From positions 81,133,100 through 81,197,099 of the forward strand of contig CM076847.1 of NCBI GenBank assembly GCA_039519185.1: a stretch of DNA of 64,000 bases. Direction: 5' to 3'. Under the pieces are notes generated by a model. That model searched no databases. It saw only the letters and a list, made by a program, of their open reading frames with translations, and was not told where the DNA came from. Source of the DNA: Astragalus membranaceus (lineage: Eukaryota > Streptophyta > Magnoliopsida > Fabales > Fabaceae). Shown piece by piece: positions 33,201 to 46,096 of this stretch (position 1 is its first letter; every line of letters starts with the position of its first letter). The position numbers and the translations under genes were made by a program.

Positions 33201-36200
33201 AAGCAATCGGGATTTGAAGTGAAGTTTGGCCATACCCTCAAAAACCCAAAATCCCAGAAAATCCCTTTCCTACCCACCTTAAGCCAAGAAAAACCAAAAT
33301 CCAAAAATCACCCTAGACAAGGATCACCTCAAATATCAAAAAGCAGGGCATCACCTTTTACCAGCTCACCCGAGTCAAAGAATGAAAAGAGTCAAATAAA
33401 AAAAAGAGACCAAGAAAAAAGGAGAAAATCAAAAGGGATTCAAAAATGAAAACCCCAAAGCAAGAGAAACAAAAGAAATATCAGTGGTGAGCTGGTACAT
33501 GTTGCCACAAAACACAAGAGATCCTTGTCTCAATAAATCTCCAAACACTTCATCATTCCCATACACCCCCCTTCCATAAACCGCAAACACTTTCCTTTGA
33601 CCTCGACATCCCGCCCCTCACAAACCCTTAGCCGGGAATAAAATTTCCAAACACCCTATCAAGCCATTTAACCCTCATAGACCATTAACCGTCAAATCAA
33701 TGCCGAATAAAAATCATCCTCCCATTAACCTCAAACACTTCGATAAGCCCAATTACCCCTCCTCCACGAAACACCACAATCCTGAAATGTCCAGTCTGAT
33801 CAATGACCGGTTGCTTTCGTTTTCTCAAGTTTTAATCTTAGGACAACTAAGTTTATCTGTCTACAGTGTGTTTGCTCAAAAAAAAAAACAAAAAAAAACA
33901 AACGATCAGAAAAAAGAAAGCTGATCAAGAAAAAAAAACAAACCCTCAGGAAAAAGAAATGAGGGAGCAAAAACAAACAGTCAGAAAAAAGAAAGCTGAC
34001 AAAATAAAAGAGGGACTTGCACTCCAAAACAGCTTCAAACTGCATTAAAACAAGGTTTAGTGATCACCAAGTGAGGTTTCTTTCACACCAAAAGTCAAGA
34101 CATCAGTAGAGAACCAAATATTTGCACTGAGAACGTCACTCAGATTCAAAAGTTGGGGCATTCTCTTCACCACCCACCCACCCTGGTCTTGGGAAAGTCT
34201 GTTCAAATGCCCATCCCATGTCATTCCAATTGTCGATACTTCCAAAGCGGGGCAAGTGCATTCCCACTCCTTCACCTTATTCATTCCCATAAAAAACCTC
34301 ACCGGGGCAATCTCTCAACTCACTATCCTAAACAAGGCCTCGTCATTCTAACTGGGGCAGCTTTGTCCTTGTTATGACTGGGGCAACATCGAACTTTGTG
34401 GGGTGAGACAAAGTCTCTTTTGAACCTTTCATTTCAAAAGCCGAAGCATTCCCAATTCATCATCTTCTACACCCCTAGTTGTTGTCACCACTAGACAGGG
34501 GCAAGTTATTCATTCGTCAAAGACATGAATTGGGGCAATCTTGTATCTCTTGACCCCTCATAAGCTTCGGCAATAACCATGTCTATCATTTCTTCACTTG
34601 CCATAAATATCCATACCCTAAACCAATTCCAAGTTAACTGACTCATTCATTCACATTTGCACTCCTATGCATGCTTACTAGACAATGCTTCAAAGAGAGA
34701 GAACACAAGTTAGTCATGCGATATCTCAGATTCAGTCGTCATTGGAAGAAAGAGAAAACAAGTGAGCTTGTTTATAAATAAACACTTTGAGAACACCAGA
34801 GTTTTAAGCAAAACTAGTTTTTTTTCAAAAAGAATGATCCAAATTCACCTCCACTTTTGTTTTGCATCCAAAGTCTCGCGTCTCATCATCTCAAAAATGT
34901 TTAATCATGCATATCGTATTTTTCGCCTCATGCATTTGGGCGTTCCATTTTGTTCATCATAGTGTCTCATTTGCATCGTGCCAACATTATCATTTTATGA
35001 AAGGCAACAAAAAAGAAGCAACGGATGAAAAAAATCATTCCATCAAGCATCAAAGCATTGCATCATAAAGAAAGAAAAAGCAAAAACACAAGCACTCCAT
35101 AATATTTCAACATCATTGTATCAAACATCATCTCCTTTTCAGTAAATGGGGGGCTAAGTCGAATACAGATTCGAGATAGTCATCAGGACGTTTGAATTGA
35201 TCACTCAAGAATCCGAAAGTCCCTATGCCAAAAAAAAAAGCAAAAACACGTCATCCCATCTCATTGCATTTGCATCATATTAATGTTTGCATTTCATAAA
35301 AGGGAAAGAACCAAAGTCCTTGCATCAAAGCATTACATGCAAGGCAACACAAAGGCTCCCCATGTCATTCGTCATTCTATTATCGTTCATTTCTTCATGC
35401 CACTCATCGAAACATTGCATTCGCATGCCCGCATTTCATGAAAAGAGAAAGAAATGAGCAGAAAAAAAAAACAAAGAGCATTCCATTCATCAAAACATGA
35501 ATCACTGTCATTGCATCGGACACTTGCATTACAAGTATCAATCTTTGCATCAAACATCAAAGCACTACATTTGCATATTCCCATTTCATAAAGAGTAAAA
35601 GAAAACAAAGAAAAGCAGATGATCAGAAAAAGAAAGCTGATCAGGCAAAATCATCAGAAAAAAGAAAGCTGGTCAAAGAAAAAAAAAACCAAGAAAAGCA
35701 AACAAGCAGAAAAAAGAAAGCTGCTTAAAGAAAACAAACAACATAAACAAAGACAGAAAAATTGCAGAAAACGGAACATAAAAAGAACACACCATCTTCA
35801 TATCATTCATCATTCTCATACCATTCATACCATTCATCGCTTCATGGCATCAAACAGTAGTGCATTACACTTTCAATTTGTATCTCAGAAGAGCGAAGAA
35901 ATAACAGAAAAAGCATTCCACCAAAGTCAATCATTGCATTCATATGCATTCAAGTGCATGCATTTCATGTGCCAGTCAAGATAGAAGTTACCTCAGACTA
36001 GATAGTCTCAACCCAGAGTTAGAAAACTCCATCAACCCAGAGTTAGTGAACTCCATCAATCCAGATCACAACATCGTGTACGAGCACGCGATGGATCCAT
36101 CCGACTTCGTCAAGTCCTTCGGATTAGTTATGTCAACCTAAGGCATAATGGACATCCTTGATCAAATCAGTTCCGGACCTGATGTTGATCGGCCGCTCGA

Positions 36201-36542
36201 GAAGGCCACCCCTAAGCTCGGACTCAACAAGAGTCCGTTAGAAGGTTTTTAGGCAACCTCCGAATTCAGGACCCCAGCGTCCCTTCAGAACCCCAGTGTT
36301 CATTCAGGATCCAAGCATCCCTTCAGGACCCAAGTGTCCATCCAGGTTACTTTCTTTACTGCTTTCTTTATAGCTTTATTTCCTGCTTTTTGAGGGCGGG
36401 CATTTCATTTAAGTAAAAAAAAAGGAGAGAAAATTCGGGTTTTCCCAAGCAGACAAAATCAGTATAATTTCTGAATTCTTTATTTCTATTTTGCCTCGGA
36501 ATATGTTTCGGCCAATTCATATTCCTTGTCAAAATCCAAATA
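30205..36542 (+). other. Non-coding internal region of the Ogre-like element
   Basis: No frame longer than about 120 codons and none with a retroelement motif. The first ~700 bp is a leader strongly conserved with the minus-strand relative (54100-54350), including a hairpin module at 30643-30671 (AGCC/GGCT outer, GGAC/GTCC inner). From about 31080 to 35990 it is dominated by irregular TTCATTCATTGCATCA words and A-rich stretches, with TCAGAAAAAAGAAAGCTGA-like repeats (33905-34000, 35615-35740). This fits a LARD-like non-autonomous derivative whose gag-pol has been replaced. Confidence 0.8.
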
Positions 36543-36554
36543 AAGAGGGGCAGC
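36543..36554 (+). other. Polypurine tract of the Ogre-like element
   Basis: AAGAGGGGCAGC directly precedes the 3' LTR start TGTCATACCC. It is a purine run in the expected place for plus-strand priming. Confidence 0.75.
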
Positions 36555-39500
36555 TGTCATACCCTAATTTTGTCCGCCTAGGTCGAAACCCTAATTTTCA
36601 AACAAAAAATAAGTAAGTTAAGGTTTAGCATTCATTCATAATGTCATGAATACCATCATTCATGCATTTCAAAGTTTTGAAAGTCATCTTAGGATTAGGG
36701 ATGCATTGCATTGCCTTTTATAGCATTTTCAGAGTTTTTCAAGACCAAGGGCATTTTGGTCATTTTCGAAAAATGAGACATTTCTCAGCAAAAAAATCAT
36801 TTCTTGCATACATTTTAGATTTTAGGGCCATTTTAGAGTTTTGAAGTAATTCTTGAAAAGAAAATGCATTTTGAACAAGGATTAGGGTTCTAATGATCAA
36901 AAGGGCATTTTGGTCATTTTTCGCAAGAGATGATTTTCTCGCCAAAAATGCACATCATCAAAAAGTACATTTTTATTCTATCAAGGATAATTTTTGTACA
37001 ATTTTTTAGGAGGAAAACCCTAGTCAAAATAATTAAAAATGTATTTTTTCATTTTTAGTGCATAGAAAAATAAAAAGGGACCATTAAATATTCCTCAATT
37101 TTTAAGTGACAATTTTTATTGTCATAGGTGACTAGAGGGAATATTTTATGTTGCCCAAAAGCATGTGACACATTTTCAATAGTTGCATTCCCATTATTTC
37201 CCATGCCCAAAAATTTCAATTTCAAAAACAAAAAAGGAAGTGTCTTCAATAAGACAAAATACCAAAAAAACAAGTTTTTTTTTCTCCTTATCCCCCCACC
37301 TACGAATTCTCTCTCTCTCTCTCCAATTTCTTCCACACTCTTCCATTATACCCTCTTTGGTAAATTACTCCACTCACTTACACTAACCTATTCATAAGAA
37401 AACCCAAAGTTCCCTCTTTGGTAACAATTCTCCCCCAAAATGCCCTTAACCCTACTTCACATAAAATATCTCTTCTAAAATAAGAAATTCATTTTTCTTT
37501 TCCTTTTTCTTTCCTCTAAATTTCGCCCCCCACTCTCCATATCTCTCACATTTTTGTGTTTCTTCAACACCCTCAATCCATGTGATGATGCATCTCCACC
37601 CTCCATTCAAAATCAAAACTCAATCCTAGAGCACATCAAAATCACAAAGACTAAACTACCCTTAGACCTAATTTCATCCTATAAATACTCCCTCATTCCC
37701 ACACCTAAGGCCTCTTCTCTTTTTGCTCATTCTCTCCTACACAAAAACCCTAGCACACCTCCTCTCCCTCTCCTTCCCTCATCAAGGCCGTAGCCCCTTC
37801 CTCCCCTCTTCCACATATTCCCTTCAAAAATCAACCACCAAATCCTCCATTTCTTGTTAGATCACCATCTTTCCTTCCATTCTCTTCAAGGTTGCATCAT
37901 CAAATTGCTAAGAGCTAGTGATTTTTGAGCTTATCATCTCCTTCTTCATTTCATTGTAGTTTTGAGGTAATCCTTGAAGCTTTGCACCTCATATTTAATT
38001 TTCTTGCATAATTCCTCCTCTACTCCAAACTCCTTCTTGATTGTTGTTTGCTTTGAGAATCCATTTCAAACATTTTGACAAAGACTTAGGGAGCTTTGGG
38101 TGTTTGAGATGGGTCCTTGGCCTTGAAGGAGTTGTTCTTCTACTTGAATAATTTCCCTTGCATCTTTACATATTTTTGCACTAGATTTCATACACAAATT
38201 TGTTGTTTAAGCATTTCGCATATCATGAAAAATTAGGGTTGATGTGATTTTGTTGCACTTCTTTGCTTAATCATATAAATCCTTGCAAAAAATAGATCTA
38301 TATTTCTTTGTGTTAATTTTGGTGTTTTCTTTATTAAATAAAATGTGGATCTATGTTTCCCTTGGTTCACATGCTTATAGATCTAAAAATATTTTCAAGT
38401 TCATTTTGTTGTTGTTCTTTGTTTGGTGATGTTTAATCTTGTTACTAGTATTTCATCTTAGTGTTAAATGTTACCTTTGTTGTTTGATGATTTAGCAATA
38501 TGATTCCCACTAGTGCCTAGTGCACCTTAACCTAAGTGGTGAAGATTGCTAGAAATGACTCAATTTAGTTTATGTGTCCATTCATTTTTGTGTCTTAGTT
38601 TGCTTGTTGTAAATTGTTGATGATAGGCAAATTGATTCCCACTAGTGCCTAGTGCACTTTTCTCAAAGTGAGAGGATTGCTCTAGGTGATTCAACTTATT
38701 TGTTGTGTTTAGTTAATCTTTGCATTTTAGTTTGCTTGTTGCTCATTATTGATGATAGGCAAGTTGATTCTCACTAGTGCCTAGTGCACTTTTCTCAAAG
38801 TGAGAGGATTGCTCTATATGATTCAACTTGGTTTTAGTGTTTATTTACTTTTTACCTTTTTACTTTACCATTCATTAACTTTTTACCAAAACATAAAAAT
38901 ATTTTACTACTTTGGTTTTAACCACTCACTTACTTTTTACTTTACCATTCATTAACTTTTTACCAAAACATAAAAATATTTTACTACTTTGGTTTTAACC
39001 ACTCACTTACTTTTTACTTTACCATTCATTAACTTTTTACCAAAACATAAAAATATTTTACTACTTTGGTTTTAACCACTCACTTACTTTTTACTTTACC
39101 ATTCATTAACCTTTTACTAAAACATAAAAAGATTTTACCACTTCCCATTCACTTCATGCATTTTTACTTTACCATCTCATTAAATAAACACCATTCACTT
39201 CATGCATTTTTACTTCATGCATTTTTACTTTATGCATTTTTACTTTACCATCTCATTAAATAATTACCATTTACCTCATGCATTTTTACTTTACTTTTCA
39301 CTAACTTCTTACTTAAAGTTTTACAACTTATCAACTTGCAAAAAGACCCAAAACATTTTCTAGTTTACATTTATAACTTTTCAACTTTATAAAATCAACC
39401 CAAAAATACTTTTACCATTTTTTCCTAAGACTCTAAAAACACCAAAACATTTCACCATTTCCTAAGAATAAGGTAACTAAATTTTTACCACTTTTTATGA

Positions 39501-41520
39501 CATACTCTCACACACTTGCACTTAAATAAAACCTTATTCACTCTCTTGCATTCTCATTTGCTTGTATCTCTTGCATACTCTCTTGTTTTAATCTCCATGC
39601 CTTTTCATATATTCATATCTCTTGCATATTCATTTGCACTCTCACTTGTTAGTACCTCATGCATCCTTACTTGTTTATACTTCTTGCATCCTCACCTGTC
39701 CATGCATTCATTAATCAAATGCTCATGCATTCTTGTACGCTCATGCATCTTTGTATATACTCATTCTTGCGTTCATCCTCACATGTCCATGCATTCATTA
39801 ATCAAATGCTCATGCATTCTTGTATGCTCATGCATCTTTGTATATACTCATTCTTGCATTCATTCTTAAATGTTCATGCATTCATTAATATCATGTCTTG
39901 CATTCAATAACCAAATGATCATGCATTCATGCCATGTCAATTACTTCAAAATCAAACAAAATTGCATTCAATAACGCTCATTCATTCCTTGCCTAATCAT
40001 GCATCATCGCTCACATGTTCATTCACCTAACCGAGAATACTCTATGCCTATGATCAATTGTATTCCTTTGTTCTTGATGCCATTTGAATGTCTTGACTTA
40101 ATTGTGTACAAACCCTTTTACACAATCATGTGCCCTTATAAGACTACCAACATGTGTAGCATAGAGGCATATGTGCCCCTCTTGAGATTGCTTCCAACGT
40201 GTGTAGCAATTCTCCTTCACACATAAATACAATTGTTTTGAGAACTTTGTCTTGCATCTTGGACAATTAAATCTCTTGATTATATTGGCATGCTTAATCT
40301 TAATTGATGATCAACATGTTTATGATTGCTTGATTAGTTGAATATGTTTGAATTTCATTCATTCATTTTGCATTTGGTTTTGGACATAGAGTTCGATTAA
40401 AAATGATTTACTTATTTCCAAACCAATTAATTTTCAAAGCATTTTCAATAAACAAAAATAAGCGAATAGTGGAGGTCACCCATAACCTTTGTTAGTTTGA
40501 TCTCTATGAACGCTCTTCAATTTCACATGAGTACTTAGCAATGATTACCCATAACCTTTGTTAGTTTAATCATTCGCTAACGCTCGCCCTACTTCTAAAA
40601 CCTTTTCAAAAAAAAACATTTTTACAAGAACTACGTTGCTTTGATTCCCACTTGGGATACGTAGGAGCGAGACATGTTCTCGTCAAGCACATCAAAAAAT
40701 CTTCACTTTCATCAACAATAAAAAACCTCTATTTTCAAAACAAACAAAATGTTTTCAACCCCATTGTTGTTAGTAGCTAATCAGAACCGCAGTTCGTCTA
40801 GCTATTGACATCGATGTCTTTTCTCCAAAAAGAACAATAAGCGATGACCACCCATAGCCTTTGCTAGTTTGGTCATCAAACAAATCAATCCTTTTCAAAA
40901 AAGCTTTCAAAAAGAGAATAAAAACAAGTTGTTACCAACGGCCACCCAGAACCTTAGTTCGTTTGACTAGCGGTAGCAACTCCTTTTGAATACTTAGCGG
41001 TGATTACCCATAGCATTAGCTAGTTTAATCACTCGCTAGTACTCGTCCTATTTCGAAAACTTACCTAAAAAGTTAAAAAACAAAAACCAAGGCAGAACTA
41101 CGTAGCTCTGAGTTCTCCATTGTACCGGGAGATACGTAGGAGCGGGTCGTTACCCCCGTCGAGCTCTTTTCTAAAAAACTCTCTTTTTCCCCCTCTTTAT
41201 ATAAGCTTTCCATTAATTTCCCACCCATCTTCAAATAAGAATAAAATAGGCAAATCTAGGTGTTCTTCAAATCAAACATTAAAACCACACAATTTAATTA
41301 GAGGTTCCCTTTCAGTAGAAAGGAGGAATGGGGTGCTAATACCTTCCCCATTCCTAACCGACCCCCGAACCCATATCTCTATTTTTCAAAAGACCACCCG
41401 CCTTTTGTAAAAGACTTTTTTCTAATGTTTTGGTCTAAAAACTAAAATATTAGTGGCGGCTTCACAATTTTTTACGTTGTACATTGAAGAACCCTAAACG
41501 GGATTTTTCGGGGTACAACA
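36555..41520 (+). repeat. Ogre-like 3' LTR
   Basis: It matches the 5' LTR throughout except T for C at 39720 and an A-run one base shorter near 40608. It repeats the 77-bp array (about 38861-39137), the hairpin modules (about 40472-41041) and the TACGTAGGAGC modules (near 40625 and 41100). It ends exactly at the CCTGC duplication. Confidence 0.95.
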
Positions 41521-41525
41521 CCTGC

Positions 41526-41635
41526 GCGAAAATTGATCTAAGTCATTGAAAAGGGGAAAAACGTTTTCGAAAGATTTGAAAAGTTTTTAAATCTCAATTC
41601 ACCCCCCCTCTTGAGACTGAAGCCACTTGGTAACA
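41526..41635 (+). repeat. Dimer LTR B, right part
   Basis: The last 110 bp of the split LTR, from GCGAAAATTGATC to TTGGTAACA. The CCTGC before it (41521-41525) is the second copy of the target duplication. Confidence 0.95.
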
Positions 41636-41637
41636 AG

Positions 41638-41649
41638 TGGTATCAAAGC
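41638..41649 (+). other. Primer-binding site, copy 2
   Basis: TGGTATCAAAGC, one base from the canonical TGGTATCAGAGC complementary to initiator tRNA-Met. Confidence 0.88.
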
Positions 41650-41687
41650 TAGACTCTTGTATAAAGGGCCTAGCAGCTTCAAGAGAA

Positions 41688-44600
41688 ATGGCTTCAGGTT
41701 GGTCTACGCAAGAGGGTGCTTCTCTTACCCGTCCTCCGGGATTCAACGGGAAAGATTACGCATATTGGAAAGAAAGAATGTGAATCTTTATTGAAGGGGT
41801 AGACTTAGATGTTTGGGATGCTGTGGAAAAAGGACCCTATGTCCCCACACACTTAGTAGATGGTATTCTTACTATTAAAAGTAGAAATGAATGGTCTGAT
41901 GATGAGAAAAGAAAAGTGCAACATAATTTACGTGCCAAAAATATTATTACTTCTGCTTTAAGTCCTGATGAATTTTTTTGAGTTTCAAACTGTAAATCTG
42001 CCCAAGAAATGTGGGATAATCTCCAAGTTACTCATGAGGGTACAAATGAAGTGAAAAGGGCAAGAACAAATACTCTTATCAGAGAGTACGAATTATTTAG
42101 AATGAATACAGGTGAAACAATACCAGAAATGCAGAAAAGGTTCACTCACATTGTGAATCAGTTAAGCTTGTTGGGTAAGTCATTTCCTGCAGAGGATCTA
42201 ATCAACAAAGTTTTGAGATGTCTGAATAGAGAATGGCAACCTAAGGTTACTGCTATAGCTGAATCAAGAAATTTAGCTACCATGACTCTGGCTACTCTGT
42301 TCGGTAAACTTCAAGAGCATGAACTAGAACTCACTCGTCTAGCTGAGTACGAAAATACAGATAAGAAAAAGAAAAGCTTGGCTCTAAAAGCATCTTGTTC
42401 TAGTCAATTTGATGATAGTGACAACTCAGATGATGAAATTGATGAAAGTGAAGAGAATATGGCTCTTATGGTTCGGAAGTTCAAAAGGTTCATGAAAAGC
42501 AACAACTATCCAAAGAAGAACTTCAAATCAAAAAGGTTCTCCAGCAAAGAAAGTACATCCGGTCCTCCTACTTATTATGAATGCGGAAAACCCGGGCACA
42601 TGAAAATGGAATGTCCTAATCTACAGAAAAAGGACTCCAAATCTGAAAAGAAGGCATTCAAAAATAACAAAGGAAGAAAAGCCTACATCGCATGGGAAGA
42701 CAACTGCATGGATTCATCAGATGAATCAGAAGATGAAGAAGCTCAAGTTGCATTAATGGCTGATCATGAAAGCGAAAATGAAAACGAGGTATGCTTCAAG
42801 GTACGGGGGTCAGATTGGTACCTTGACAGCGGATGCTCAAAGCACATGACTGGAGATATTACAAAGTTCCTAACTCTTACCCCCAGATCAAGCGGTCATG
42901 TGACTTATGGTGACAATAACAGAGGAAGAATCCTTGGTGAAGGTAAAGTTGGTAAAGACTTATCTACTGGTATTGATAATGTGCTCTATGTTGAAGGTCT
43001 TAAACATAATCTTTTAAGCATTAGCCAACTTTGTGATAAAGGAAATAGGGTAATATTTGACTCAGGTTCATGCATCATTGAGGATAAACAAAGTAAACAA
43101 GTTAGAATGATAGGAAATAGAGTAGAAAACATATACATGATGAGTTTAGATAGTGTTTCATCACATAATGCATGTTGCCTCATTAGTAAGGAAGAAAACT
43201 CTTGGTTATGGCACCGTAGAACAGCTCATATTCATATGGATCATCTTAACAAGCTAGTGTCTAAAGATCTAGTTAGTGGTTTGCCTAATATCAAGTTTGA
43301 AAAATATAAATTGTGTGATGCATGCCAAAAGGGTAAACAGGTAAAAGTGTCCTTTAAATCAAAGAATATTGTGTCTACTAACAAACCTTTGCAGCTGTTA
43401 CACATGGATCTATTTGGTCCCTCAAGGACAAAAAGTTATGGTGGAAATTACTATGCTCTAGTTATAGTAGATGATTATTCAAGGTATACCTGGACTCTCT
43501 TTCTGGCAAATAAGAGCGAAGCTTTTGGAGCATTCAAAAAGCTTGCTCGCAGCATTCAAAATGAGAAAGAATTGAAGATTGTCTCAATTCGATCTGATCA
43601 CGGTGGAGAATTTGAAAATGAAAAATTCGAAATCCTATGTGAAGAACTTGGTATAAATCACAACTTCTCAGCACCTAGAACTCCTCAACAAAATGGAGTT
43701 GTTGAAAGGAAAAATCGATCATTGGAGGAACTTGCCAGAACAATGCTAAATGATCATGACATCCCAAAATACTTTTGGGCGGATGCTGTAAGTACTGCTT
43801 GTTATGTTATGAATAGAGTTCTAATTAGGCCTATTTTAAAGAAAACCCCCTATGAACTTTACAAGGGGAGAAAACCAAATATTTCACACCTTCACACCTT
43901 TGGTTGCAAATGTTTTGTATTGAATAATGGAAAAGACAACCTAGGTAAATTCGATGCTAAAGCTGATGAAGGAATTTTTCTTGGTTACTCTTTATCTAGC
44001 AAGGCCTTTAGAATTTTTAATAAAAGAAATAAGGTAATTGAGGAATCTGTACATGTTACATTTGATGAAACTAACCCCAAAAGGCTGGGAAAGGTTATTG
44101 ATATTGCAGATGAACCTGAAGAGTTAGAGACAGGTGAGAAGAAGAAAGAAGAAGAAATAAAAACCACCCCTCAAGAGAAGTCAGAAGAAGAATCAAGCAG
44201 TGAACTTCCCAAGGAATGGAGAATCCCAAGGGATCACTCGCTTGAAAATGTCATAGGTGATGTAACAAAAGGGGTAACTACTCGTTACTCTCTTCGAAAT
44301 GCATGTAATCATATGGCTTTCGTATCTCAAATTGAACCTAGAAATATAGATGAAGCCGTAGTTGATGAACATTGGACTATTGCTATGCAAGAAGAGTTAA
44401 ATCAGTTTGAAAGAAACGAAGTGTGAGATCTAGTTCCTAGACCTGATAAACACCAGATAATAGGCACAAAATGGGTGTTTAAAAACAAGCTAGACGAATC
44501 AGGTATAATAATTAGGAACAAAGCTAGACTAGTTGCTAAAGGTTATAATCAAGAAGAAGGAATAGACTATGATGAAACGTATGCTCCTGTAGCTAGATTA

Positions 44601-45869
44601 GAAGCTATTCGCATGTTACTTGCTTTTGCATCAATCATGGATTTTAAATTATATCAAATGGATGTTAAGAGCGCTTTCTTAAATGGTTTTATCCAAGAAG
44701 AAGTATATGTTGAACAACCTCCTGGTTTTGAAAATTTCGAAAAACCAGACCATGTTTTTAAACTCAAAAAGGCTCTATATGGTCTGAAGCAAGCTCCCAG
44801 AGCTTGGTACGAAAGATTGAGCAAATTCCTACTCAATCATGATTTTCAAAGAGGAAAAGTTGACACTACACTTTTTATAAAAAGGTCAAAAGATGACATC
44901 TTACTCGTGCAAATTTATGTGGACGATATTATTTTCGGTGCTACTAATGAATTGCTTTGCAAAGAATTTTCAAGTATTATGCAGAATGAATTTGAAATGT
45001 CAATGATGGGAGAACTTAACTTCTTCCTTGGGCTTCAAATAAAACAAACAAACAACGGCATCTTCATATCTCAATCAAAGTACTGCAAAGAACTACTCAA
45101 AAGATTAGAAATGGACAAAGCAAAAGAAATGTCCACACTAATGAGCACCTCATGCTACTTAGACAAAGATGAAGAAGGTAAACCGGTAGAACTAAGCAAA
45201 TATCGAGGTATGATTGGCTCTCTTCTCTACTTAACTGCTAGTAGACCGGACATCATGTTTAGTGTTTGCATGTGTGCTAGGTATCAAGCAAATCCAAAAG
45301 AGTCACATTTAGTAGCTGTCAAAAGAATAATGAGATATCTGGTAGGCACTCAAAATGTTGGTCTATGGTACCCAAAAGGCGCCACATGTAGCCTTATTGG
45401 ATATTCAGATTCTGACTTTGCAGGATGTAAGTTGGACAGAAAAAGCACTAGTGGAACATGTCACATACTAGGTAGTGCATTAGTCTCATGGCACAGTAAG
45501 AAACAAATCAGTGTCGCACTGTCAACTGCTGAAGCAGAATATGTTGCAGCAGGGAGTTGTTGTGCACAAATCCTCTGGATGAAGCAACAACTTCTTGACT
45601 ATGGTATAGATCTAGATCATATCCCTATAAAATGCGACAATACCAGCGCTATCAATCTTACAAAGAACCCCGTCCAACACTCTAGGACCAAGCACATAGA
45701 GATAAGACACCATTTTCTTAGAGATCATGTCCAAAAAGGGGATTGTGTAATCGAATTTGTGGAATCGGCAAAACAGCTAGCTGATATTTTTACAAAACCT
45801 TTACAAAAAGAAAACTTTTTCTTCATTCGAAGAGAACTTGGAATCATTGATTCCTCTTCATGCTGTTAG
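41688..45869 (+). pseudogene. Sirevirus Gag-Pol polyprotein, copy 2 (three in-frame stops)
   Basis: It is the same frame and length as copy 1. Private stops are TGA at 41781 (codon 32) and TGA at 41979 (codon 98); the TGA at 44424 (codon 913) is shared. The zinc knuckle has lost its first cysteine (YYECGKPGH, codon 296 TAT for TGT). Protease DSG, integrase D-D-E, RT YVDD and RNase H acidic residues remain. It shares with copy 1 the loss of the coiled-coil and second knuckle, so that deletion predates the duplication. About a dozen substitutions separate the two copies, many of them C-to-T or G-to-A. Confidence 0.95.
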
Positions 45870-46096
45870 ATTCGCATTTTATTACACGTTGCCCTCTTTG
45901 ATCATGACAAAAAGGGGGAGAAGAATAAAGTATTTAAATATTTAGAATATTCAGCATGCATTTGCATTTACTTGCATACAGTCAATAAAACAGGGGGAGC
46001 ATCATGATAGGGGGAGTATCATATACATTATCTGTTTGAACTAACCTCCCACCTTGAGATGAGTTAATGTTTTGTCATCATCAAAAAGGGGGAGAA
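45870..46096 (+). other. 3' UTR with multiple polypurine tracts, copy 2
   Basis: It has the same four AGGGGGAG cores as copy 1, ending AAAAAGGGGGAGAA at 46083-46096. One base differs from copy 1 near 45979. Confidence 0.85.

Larger units (their letters stand above)
25218..41520 (+). mobile_element. Level 5: non-autonomous Ogre-like element, very recent
   Basis: LTRs at 25218-30184 and 36555-41520 (4967 and 4966 bp) flank a 6.37-kb internal region with a primer-binding site, a leader and a polypurine tract but no gag or pol. CCTGC is duplicated at 25213-25217 and 41521-41525. Reading the LTRs side by side I find one substitution (28383 C against 39720 T) and one base of A-run length (29271 against about 40608). 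Long LTRs and TGGCGACT priming are Ogre/Tat traits. With no proteins of its own it must have been moved by a related autonomous element. Confidence 0.93.

Noticed and set aside
33800..34048. Lys/Gln-rich and Phe-rich frames in the Ogre-like interior
   Set aside because: They arise from A-rich repeats (AAAAAAGAAAGC) read on either strand; no domain.
41520..41530. Copy 2 of the dimer as an independent insertion with its own 5' LTR
   Set aside because: Only the last 110 bp of an LTR lies here and it completes the LTR begun at 23897, with CCTGC as the Ogre-like target duplication.
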